DNA of 20,699 nucleotides from CAZLBV01 sp964557845. Its GTDB lineage: Bacteria; Acidobacteriota; Aminicenantia; Aminicenantales; Aminicenantaceae. The DNA is taken from the NCBI GenBank assembly GCA_964557845.1, contig CAZLBV010000257.1, positions 1 through 20,699 of the forward strand. Reading direction: 5' to 3'. Every line of letters begins with the position of its first letter. Within the stretch, counting starts at the first letter, position 1. The position numbers and the translations under genes are program-made. The notes beneath the pieces were generated by a model. The model was not told where the DNA came from. It saw nothing but the letters and a program-made list of their open reading frames with translations, and did not search any database. Shown here one piece after another: positions 15,121 through 20,699 of the stretch.

Positions 15121-15159
15121 TGTTAAATCGGGATAAAAATAGTGTTAATTTTTAGTTAA
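15121..15159 (-). promoter_or_regulatory. Pho-box-like array upstream of the porin-pst operon
   Basis: On the minus strand, TTAACT (15159-15154), TTAACA (15148-15143), TTTATC (15137-15132, degenerate) and TTAACA (15126-15121) occur with 5-nt spacers, an exact 11-bp period on one face of the helix. The hexamer and spacing match the TTAACA direct repeats bound by PhoP-type regulators, and the 11-bp period also matches PhoB boxes. The last repeat ends 8 nt before CAGAAT (15112-15107), a possible -10, as expected for an activator-dependent promoter with no -35. A start near 15100 would leave a short leader before the ORF at 15076. The cognate regulator would be the phoB product encoded at 18524-19204. 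Confidence 0.6.
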
Positions 15160-15213
15160 GATTAAGGATTCAATAATAGGAGAGTATTATTGATTTTAGA
15201 GTAAATCTCACAG

Positions 15214-15230
15214 GAATCCTTCTTGGATTC
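15214..15230. repeat. Small perfect hairpin in the intergenic region
   Basis: GAATCC-TTCTT-GGATTC is a 6-bp perfect stem with a 5-nt loop. No T-run follows on either strand, so it is not a clear terminator. The wider stretch 15160-15365 between the Pho box and the TPR promoter also has a TCGTCG direct repeat near 15298-15316, and no gene. Confidence 0.35.
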
Positions 15231-15365
15231 TGAGGCAGGAACTAAATATTTCTTATATTTTTCCCTTTGACCAGGAAAAAGAAGTCAAGCTGATTTTCGT
15301 CGTTTTTTATCGTCGCTGCAAATCATGAGGCCTTTTGCCCCACCAAGAACGACTTCCACTAATCC

Positions 15366-15394
15366 TTGACATCCATTTTGTCGTGATCTATATT
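15366..15394 (+). promoter_or_regulatory. Sigma70-type promoter of the TPR gene
   Basis: TTGACA (15366-15371), a 17-nt spacer and TATATT (15389-15394) form a near-consensus promoter reading toward the TPR gene. The predicted start near 15401 gives a 5' leader of about 147 nt. That leader contains an unassigned 34-codon frame (15419-15523, MKTKIHTKLLQQKSK...), whose status is unknown. Confidence 0.65.
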
Positions 15395-15547
15395 TCTTAG
15401 CGGTGGCTGAATGGGATAATGAAAACTAAGATACACACCAAGCTACTGCAACAGAAAAGCAAAATCTCATATATTGAAGGCAGAGATCAAAGGGCTACAT
15501 ATAGCATGCCGATCAACCTATAATGACCTTGGAGAAGGATAGCAGAC

Positions 15548-16549
15548 ATGGATTCAAAAGCTTATGCGGATTATGATTATTGGATCAGGAAGGGGACAGA
15601 ATTCCTTAACGACGTAAACACGCATGCCCAAGCGCTTTTCGCTTTCAATAAGGCGATAAGGATCAACCGGAAAAGCGCCACGGCCTGGGCGTTTAAAGCT
15701 TACATCTTCTTCTTCAGAGGTTTCCATGCAGAACGTGCCTCCGATTTGATCCAACTCGCCTCGTCGCTCGAGCCGGAAAATCCAATCGTCCTATTCTATA
15801 AGGCCTACAAGCTCCACTGGGATGGCAAGCAACTGTTGGAGCCGCTTGAATTGGTTGAAAGGGCCCTTGAGAAAAGCCCGAACCTGGCGTTGGCCTGGGT
15901 TCTCAAGGCGGATATCTTCGAAAAATTGAACTGGCTTGAAGAGTCCCTGATGGCCTTCAACAGGGCGATCTTCCTGGGTATTAAGAACAGCTTCCCTCAT
16001 GGACATAAAGGGGACGTTCTTCTCTCCCTGAACCGATACCAAGAGGCTATCGAGGCCTATGATATGGCGATCTCCAGGAACCCGAATTTTTTTGGTTGGC
16101 CGGCGGGAAAAGGCATCGCACTCGCCAAGCTCGGCCGCTATGAAAAGGCCATAGAGATGTACGACAAGGCTATCCAGATGATCACTATCGACGAAACAAT
16201 CTATTACAACAAAGGCATCGCGCTGATGATGCTCAAGCGTTATGAGGAAGCGCTTCAGTTGTTCGATAAGACGATCGAGATGAATCCGAATTACGCGCCT
16301 GCCTGGAACAACAAGTCTTGGATCTTCAGAAAATTGGGGCGTTACAAAGAAGCGAAAAAGGCTTCGGAAAGGGCGGTCGAGATCGATCCCGAAATGGTCA
16401 ATCCCGATTACTGCACTGCCAGGGATGCAGCAATGCAGGGAAATAAGGCTTCGGCTTTGGTATATTTGATGCGAGTGTCAAAAAATATCCCAGACATCGA
16501 AGAGAAGATGAAAGGAGACCCCGCATTCAAGGATTTCTGGGAACACTAG
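15548..16549 (+). CDS. Tetratricopeptide-repeat (TPR) protein
   Basis: A 333-residue soluble protein made largely of 34-residue TPR units. Clear copies include ALFAFNKAIRINRKSATAWA, LVERALEKSPNLALAWVLKA, LMAFNRAIFLGIKNSFPHGH, YQEAIEAYDMAISRNPNF, YEKAIEMYDKAIQMITID, YEEALQLFDKTIEMNPNYAP and YKEAKKASERAVEIDPEM, about eight in total, with a capping helix ending FKDFWEH. There is no signal peptide or enzyme domain, so it is likely a scaffold for protein-protein contacts. The ATG has GAAGGA 8 nt upstream. It stands alone on the plus strand between phoR and the porin operon, breaking the otherwise minus-strand Pho locus. Its codons look richer in G+C than those around it, which suggests a later insertion. 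A specific role in phosphate signalling is not supported. Confidence 0.85.
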   Translation: MDSKAYADYDYWIRKGTEFLNDVNTHAQALFAFNKAIRINRKSATAWAFKAYIFFFRGFHAERASDLIQLASSLEPENPIVLFYKAYKLHWDGKQLLEPLELVERALEKSPNLALAWVLKADIFEKLNWLEESLMAFNRAIFLGIKNSFPHGHKGDVLLSLNRYQEAIEAYDMAISRNPNFFGWPAGKGIALAKLGRYEKAIEMYDKAIQMITIDETIYYNKGIALMMLKRYEEALQLFDKTIEMNPNYAPAWNNKSWIFRKLGRYKEAKKASERAVEIDPEMVNPDYCTARDAAMQGNKASALVYLMRVSKNIPDIEEKMKGDPAFKDFWEH

Positions 16550-16572
16550 ACCCGGCTGGTAAAACCGCTCAT

Positions 16573-16607
16573 TGTAGATGGGGTCTGTAGATGGGGTCAG
16601 ACTGACC
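16573..16607. repeat. Tandem 13-bp repeat ending in a palindrome
   Basis: TGTAGATGGGGTC occurs twice in exact tandem (16573-16585 and 16586-16598). The second copy runs into GGTCAG-A-CTGACC (16595-16607), a perfect 6-1-6 palindrome. It lies 24 bp after the TPR stop. The GGGGTCAGA word resembles short repeats often seen beside REP-associated (Y1-type) transposases, but no transposase is present here. Confidence 0.7.
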
Positions 16608-16779
16608 TATATTAATGATTTAAATATAGATGCGTCCAATTCTAAAGTAATTTTATTGCTTACACGAGCGATTTTGGGGCCAAAAACATCTATCTAAGTG
16701 TAAGGATACACGGATAGACAACCAATAACGAGAGCGAAAGACATTATGATTCAGGTCTCATTTGACAGAGCCCCTATCT
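16576..16779. repeat. Segment with imperfect terminal inverted repeats (possible MITE-like remnant)
   Basis: AGATGGGGTCTGT at 16576-16588 matches the reverse complement of 16779-16765 (AGATAGGGGCTCTGT) with only two single-base insertions. The two therefore bracket about 200 bp of AT-rich, gene-free DNA between the convergent TPR and phoR genes. No transposase and no clear target duplication is seen. Confidence 0.35.
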
Positions 16780-16802
16780 TTCCCACTCCCCTCTTTTTTA
16801 GC

Positions 16803-18527
16803 TCAGACCGGGATCCGAATACTAAAGATCGTTCCTACTCCCGGCCGACTGGTGACGTCTATGGTCCCTTCATGAAGAAGAACGATATGCTTTACGATGG
16901 ATAACCCGAGTCCTGTGCCGCCGACCTGTCTGGACCGGGATTTATCCACCACATAAAAACGTTCGAACAAACGGGGCAGGTCTTTTTCTTGAATCCCGAT
17001 TCCAGTATCTTCGACCAAGATCTCAAGTTCATCGTTTATCCTATCTGCTTTAATAGAGATTGTTCCTTTTTCGGTATATTTGAGGGCATTGTCAATAAGA
17101 TTGATGAACATCTGCTCTAAACGATAAGCATCACCACTTACCTTTGGAAGGCCTTCTACTGCTTTTAATTCAAAATCAAGGTTTTTATCTTTGATCTTTT
17201 GCTCAAAGATCTTCATGACGTTTTCGATCACAGACAATATGTCAACCTCCTCCCTTACATGCTTTATCTCCCCTGATTCCAATTCAGAAAGGAGCAGCAG
17301 GTCATTGACTATATTGATCAACCGATCGGTATTTCGCTTCACGATCTCCAAATATTTACTCTGGTCACCTTTGGTCTCTTCTTCGATAGTTTCCAGGTAA
17401 CCTTTAATAGATGTCAAAGGAGTCCTAAGTTCATGGGAGACATTCACCACGAAATCCCTTTTGATCTTTTCAACACTCTTGATCTTGGTTACGTCACGAA
17501 AAGTAACTACGATCTCATCTCTGGCCTCAATATAAGCTGCGCTGCACATATAAATCTTTTCCTGTACACGTATTTCCGCGCTATGTCCTACCTTATCCGT
17601 TTGTACCTTTTTTATGAATCTATTGAAATCAGGATCACGGATAACTTCCCAATATAGTTTTTCTTTAAGATCTTTCGCTTGAACCATGTTTTCAAAACTT
17701 TTATTCCACAGGAGAATCCGTCCTTCTTCTTCCAATGTAATCAAACCTTCTTCTATAGAATTTATGATGCCCGCAAGTTCATCTTTTCTTGTGTTCAGTT
17801 CAGAAAATAGTCTTTTTATTCGGTCAGTCATAAAATTATAGCTTGAAGCTAATTCCTGAAGTTCTCCTCTTTGCTTAATAAATACCTTGGTGTCGAATTC
17901 ACCGGATGCGATCCTACGGGAAGCAGCACCCAATTCATTTATGGGCTTGGAAAAAGAACGGGAATAAAAAACAGCAGCCGCCAGTGCCAGAATTAAAATC
18001 ACGGTCATGACGCTCAGCAGCCGCCAGCGTATGCGAATCAAAAATTTACTGATATCACTAAGATAACGGCTGAGACGCAATACATAAGAGACTTCACCAT
18101 TAACTACCACCGGCAGCCCTATATAAAGCATATCTTCCTTAACGGTCCGGCTGTATCTGACGGATTGTCCCGGCTCCCCGGTAAATGCTTTTATGATCTC
18201 CGGCCGGAACTTATGATCTTCCATCACAGCCGGTTCTTCATCGGAATCAGCCAGCACCACCCCATCATTATTCACGATCGTCAATCTGGTACCTAGTTCC
18301 CTGCCCAGATCTTTAACCAATTCATCCAGTCCTTCTATTTTGTTGTTCTCCAAATAAGGACTGATCCGGTCTGTTACAACCGCCCCCAATTTCCGCAGCT
18401 CACTAGAAAGAACCCGCAAATGAAAAGATTTGATCAACTGAAAGGAAACAAGAGCGATCAGTACTGTTAATATGACAATAATAAAAAAATATCCGCTGTA
18501 AAGTTTTAAAAAAATAGATTTTTTCAT
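16803..18527 (-). CDS. phoR: Phosphate-regulon sensor histidine kinase PhoR
   Basis: A 574-residue membrane kinase that phosphorylates PhoB when phosphate is scarce. Two membrane helices, about 12-33 and 168-188, flank a periplasmic sensor domain. They are followed by HAMP (about 189-243), a PAS domain (about 250-350; IINSIEEGLITLEEEGRILL), HisKA with the phospho-accepting His365 in NVSHELRTPLTSIKG, and HATPase_c with N-box INLIDN (475-480), DTGIG (507-511) and GGTGLGL (536-542). The periplasmic domain makes it resemble the PhoR/PnpS type of Gram-positives and many deep lineages more than E. coli PhoR, which lacks a large one. Its ATG overlaps the phoB stop (ATGA), so the pair is co-translated. 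The assignment rests on architecture and the pst neighbourhood. Confidence 0.88.
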   Translation of the reverse strand: MKKSIFLKLYSGYFFIIVILTVLIALVSFQLIKSFHLRVLSSELRKLGAVVTDRISPYLENNKIEGLDELVKDLGRELGTRLTIVNNDGVVLADSDEEPAVMEDHKFRPEIIKAFTGEPGQSVRYSRTVKEDMLYIGLPVVVNGEVSYVLRLSRYLSDISKFLIRIRWRLLSVMTVILILALAAAVFYSRSFSKPINELGAASRRIASGEFDTKVFIKQRGELQELASSYNFMTDRIKRLFSELNTRKDELAGIINSIEEGLITLEEEGRILLWNKSFENMVQAKDLKEKLYWEVIRDPDFNRFIKKVQTDKVGHSAEIRVQEKIYMCSAAYIEARDEIVVTFRDVTKIKSVEKIKRDFVVNVSHELRTPLTSIKGYLETIEEETKGDQSKYLEIVKRNTDRLINIVNDLLLLSELESGEIKHVREEVDILSVIENVMKIFEQKIKDKNLDFELKAVEGLPKVSGDAYRLEQMFINLIDNALKYTEKGTISIKADRINDELEILVEDTGIGIQEKDLPRLFERFYVVDKSRSRQVGGTGLGLSIVKHIVLLHEGTIDVTSRPGVGTIFSIRIPV

Positions 18528-19204
18528 TTTTCCAGTTTATATCCGATCCCTCTTACATTTTTAATAATATCTCCATATTCACCCAACTTTTCCCGCAAAT
18601 GCCGCACATGCACATCAATGGTTCTGTCAACCACCGCTTTTTCCTGGCCCCAAAGATAATCCAGTATCTTGTCTCGTGAAAAAACCCATCCGGGTTTGGA
18701 AGCAAGAAAATAGAGGATCTTGAACTCGGTAGATGTCAGTTCGATCTTCTTTCCCATAAGTTTAACCTCGTGTTTATCACTGTCTATGGTAATAAGATCA
18801 CCAATTTCAACCAGCGTTGTTTTCGGTTCTATGGCCCTCCTCCTCAACACAGCTTTAACCCTAGCCACTAATTCCCTGGGAGAAAATGGTTTTGTGACAT
18901 AGTCATCCGCCCCCAATTCCAAACCGAGAACCTTATCTGTTTCATCTTCCTTGGCGGTAAGCATGATGATGGGGATATTCTCCCATTCAACGTTCTTTTT
19001 TAATTGCTTACATATCTCAAATCCATCTATATCAGGAAGCATAAGATCAAGAATCAATAGGTCGGGAATTTTATTTTCCAGAAAAGTATAAAATTGATCT
19101 CCATTCAAAAAACCAGCTACTTCATATCCTGCTTTTTTGAGATGCAGCGTTACTAAATTTAGTATGTCGGGTTCATCATCCACAACGGCTATCAAAGGAT
19201 TCAT
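18524..19204 (-). CDS. phoB: Phosphate-regulon response regulator PhoB (OmpR family)
   Basis: A 226-residue two-domain regulator. The receiver domain (1-120) has the acidic pair D9-D10, phospho-acceptor D53 in LLILDLMLPDIDG, T83 and K105 in DYVTKPFSPREL. The C-terminal winged helix (about 128-226) includes LTSTEFKILYFLASKPGWVF, the recognition-helix region RTIDVHVRHLREKLG and the wing VRGIGYKLEK. It should bind phased direct repeats, fitting the array at 15121-15159. The ATG has AAGGGA 5 nt upstream, and its own promoter is visible at 19232-19260. A PhoP label would be equally apt; the Pho assignment rests on the kinase and pst neighbours. Confidence 0.9.
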   Translation of the reverse strand: MNPLIAVVDDEPDILNLVTLHLKKAGYEVAGFLNGDQFYTFLENKIPDLLILDLMLPDIDGFEICKQLKKNVEWENIPIIMLTAKEDETDKVLGLELGADDYVTKPFSPRELVARVKAVLRRRAIEPKTTLVEIGDLITIDSDKHEVKLMGKKIELTSTEFKILYFLASKPGWVFSRDKILDYLWGQEKAVVDRTIDVHVRHLREKLGEYGDIIKNVRGIGYKLEK

Positions 19205-19231
19205 GTTTTCCCTTAAATATTTCTTTGAATA

Positions 19232-19260
19232 ATTATATGGATTAATTTTATCATAAACAA
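19232..19260 (-). promoter_or_regulatory. Sigma70-type promoter of phoB-phoR
   Basis: On the minus strand TTGTTT (19260-19255), a 17-nt spacer and a perfect TATAAT (19237-19232) place a start near 19225, about 20 nt before the phoB ATG. The -35 is weak (four of six). A CTATTAATAG palindrome (19268-19277) lies 7 bp upstream and could be an operator. No TTAACA-type Pho repeats are seen here. Confidence 0.65.
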
Positions 19261-19285
19261 CCTAATTCTATTAATAGGAATGAGA

Positions 19286-20611
19286 TCATAGCTGGCGGTC
19301 GTTAAGGCTCCGCCGCTTTTTAAAAAAGTAAAAAACCGGAAGCGCGATCAGCAAAAAGATCAGTCCCGCATAGGCATGGACCGGTTTTCTCAGCAGCGTA
19401 TTGACCACAAATAAAAATGTTATGGAAATAAAGATCAAAGGCACCACCGGATATCCCAAGGTTTTATAAGGCCGCGAAAGCTCTTTTCTCCGCACTCTGA
19501 AGATAAAGATCGAGGCTGCCGTTAATCCGAAAAACACCCAATCCGTAAATACTACATAGGTGATCAGATCTTCAAAAGTCCCCCAAAATAAAAGCAGGAT
19601 CATGGCCCAAACCGACTGCACCAGTATGGCATAAACCGGTGTCCGGAAACGGGGGTGAACCCAGGCTAGCTTCTTAAAGAAAAGGCCATCCCTGGACATG
19701 GCATAATAGATCCGGGGCGACGATAGAGTATAGATCCCCAGAGTACCGAAAGTTGATACCGCGATCATCACTGCCACCAAAATACCCCCAAAGGGAAGAA
19801 CAGTAGAAACTGCTTCTGCGGCCAGGCTGGTCGATGAGGCGATCCTGCCCACTGGCAGCAGTAGAATGTAAGCCAGGTTGGTCAGCAGATAAACAGCGGA
19901 TACAATAACAGCCCCCAAGATCATGGCCTTGGGAATGGTTTTTCGGGCCTCCCGGGCTTCCCCGGCCACAAAGGAAGCATGCTGCCAACCGCCGTAAGAC
20001 CATAACACGCCGATTAGAGCCAATCCAAAAGCTGCTACCTGGCTTCCTTGGGTAGATACTCCACTCATCTTAAAAAAATCAACATCCGATTTTCCGAAAA
20101 TAATGCCAATGAGGATCACAGCTCCAATGCCCAAGAGTTTAAGGCCGGTAAAAACATTGGTGAATACTTCTGCGGCCTTAACCCTCAGGATATTGATCAC
20201 AGTCACGATGATCAAAGCCAGGATAGCTGCCAGGGTTATTCCTGTCTGGTCGAGCGGAAAAATAAAAGCCAGATAATAAGCACAGGCGATACTCAAAGCG
20301 GCATTGGCGCCGGAAGTTATAACCAATAAATATGCCCATCCGTAGAGAAAACCGAAAAGCTCGCCATAAGATTCGCGTAAAAAAACATAGACGCCTCCCG
20401 ACTGAGGAAACATCGAGCTCAGCTCGGCAAAGGTAAGCGCACCGGTTAAAGTAATGATGCCTCCAATCCCCCATACCAGGAAAATCAGCAGCGGTGACGG
20501 CAGGTAACCGGCGATCTGTGAGGGAGTTAAGAAGATTCCAGAACCAATGCATGATCCCACCGCCACCATGGTGAGGCCGTATAAGCCAAGCTCCTTTTTT
20601 AAATCAACCAT
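19286..20611 (-). CDS. APC-superfamily amino acid permease
   Basis: A 441-residue inner-membrane transporter with about 12 membrane helices. The first helix carries the APC signature VAVGSCIGSGIFLTPSQIAG (17-36), followed by TFAELSSMFPQSGGVYVFLRESYG (60-83), the conserved TM2-TM3 region. VLWSYGGWQHASFVAGEARE near 203-222 is the TM6 region of the LAT/YfnA-SteT-type branch. The tail FFKKRRSLNDRQL is basic and cytoplasmic. The family exchanges or imports amino acids in symport or antiport mode; the substrate cannot be told from sequence. The ATG at 20611 lies inside the last codons of the upstream gene (8-nt overlap), so the two probably share a transcript. It is separated from phoB by 81 bp holding the phoB promoter. 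Confidence 0.9.
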   Translation of the reverse strand: MVDLKKELGLYGLTMVAVGSCIGSGIFLTPSQIAGYLPSPLLIFLVWGIGGIITLTGALTFAELSSMFPQSGGVYVFLRESYGELFGFLYGWAYLLVITSGANAALSIACAYYLAFIFPLDQTGITLAAILALIIVTVINILRVKAAEVFTNVFTGLKLLGIGAVILIGIIFGKSDVDFFKMSGVSTQGSQVAAFGLALIGVLWSYGGWQHASFVAGEAREARKTIPKAMILGAVIVSAVYLLTNLAYILLLPVGRIASSTSLAAEAVSTVLPFGGILVAVMIAVSTFGTLGIYTLSSPRIYYAMSRDGLFFKKLAWVHPRFRTPVYAILVQSVWAMILLLFWGTFEDLITYVVFTDWVFFGLTAASIFIFRVRRKELSRPYKTLGYPVVPLIFISITFLFVVNTLLRKPVHAYAGLIFLLIALPVFYFFKKRRSLNDRQL

Positions 20612-20699
20612 CTATCTCACGGATATAAATATTTCTGAAATAGAGGGTTGAATTATGAGCTTGGAGTTCGATCTGGCCGCTGGGATAGATCGGCTTGTC
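20604..20699 (-). CDS. C-terminal end of a DUF1080 (3-keto-disaccharide hydrolase)-like protein, partial
   Basis: From the right edge the minus strand is open for 31 codons and stops at TGA 20606-20604. It reads DKPIYPSGQIELQAHNSTLY then FRNIYIREIDG. The pattern 'G.I.LQ.H....YFRNI.IRE' is the final strand pair of the concanavalin-like DUF1080 domain, now associated with 3-keto-disaccharide hydrolases and usually found in secreted proteins. It overlaps the permease start by 8 nt. With only the last strands visible, the family call is probable rather than certain. A plus-strand ATG at 20655 in the same bases is judged a shadow. Confidence 0.65.
   Translation of the reverse strand, partial: DKPIYPSGQIELQAHNSTLYFRNIYIREIDG

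Noticed and set aside
20655..20699. Plus-strand gene start at the right edge (MSLEFDLAAGIDRLV, AGAGGG upstream)
   Set aside because: The same bases on the minus strand encode a recognisable DUF1080-like C-terminus that overlaps the permease start; the plus-strand reading is likely chance.
1..20699. CRISPR array, rRNA or complete insertion sequence
   Set aside because: No regularly spaced repeat array, no rRNA-like sequence and no intact transposase gene were seen on either strand.

Overview
This window looks like chromosomal DNA of a Gram-negative (outer-membrane-bearing) bacterium of moderate G+C, with one strongly AT-rich left flank. The Gram-negative assignment rests on a phosphate-porin-like outer-membrane beta-barrel, a PstS with a plain Sec signal peptide, and a lipoprotein-type secreted glycosidase. 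I see no marker that fixes the phylum.

Left flank (1-1970): an AT-rich accessory segment that ends at the 3' end of a minus-strand tRNA-Arg(TCG) gene. It holds an excisionase-like helix-turn-helix gene running off the left edge, a tiny Xre-type regulator abutting it, and a divergent cassette of three unrecognised genes: a Cys-rich-motif protein, a two-TM membrane protein with an acidic helical tail, and a small cytosolic protein. This layout fits the end of a genomic island integrated at the tRNA.

Middle (2043-6590): the tRNA promoter and a degraded coding remnant, then lysA (diaminopimelate decarboxylase), a coding-like fragment without a start codon, a 595-residue protein I cannot assign, and the C-terminal stub of an NTF2/SnoaL-like gene. 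The stub lies antisense to the end of a large minus-strand lipoprotein glycosidase (GH106-like).

Pho locus (9881-19260): on the minus strand, phoB-phoR have their own promoter. Further on comes a transcription unit in the order 21-codon leader ORF, porin, pstS, pstC, pstA, pstB, phoU, ending at a weak terminator. Start/stop overlaps of 4 nt (ATGA or GTGA) couple leader/porin, pstC/pstA, pstA/pstB and phoB/phoR. Upstream of the leader is an array of TTAACA-like hexamers at 11-bp phase, which reads as a Pho box. Together these genes make a complete phosphate-starvation circuit: outer-membrane entry, periplasmic capture, ABC import, PhoU-mediated signalling, and the PhoR-PhoB two-component system. 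A plus-strand TPR gene with its own sigma70-like promoter and repeat-bearing 3' flank sits between phoR and the porin operon and splits the locus.

Right end: an APC-family amino acid permease gene overlaps, by 8 nt, the 3' end of a gene entering from the right edge whose last 31 residues look like the end of a DUF1080 (3-keto-disaccharide hydrolase) domain.
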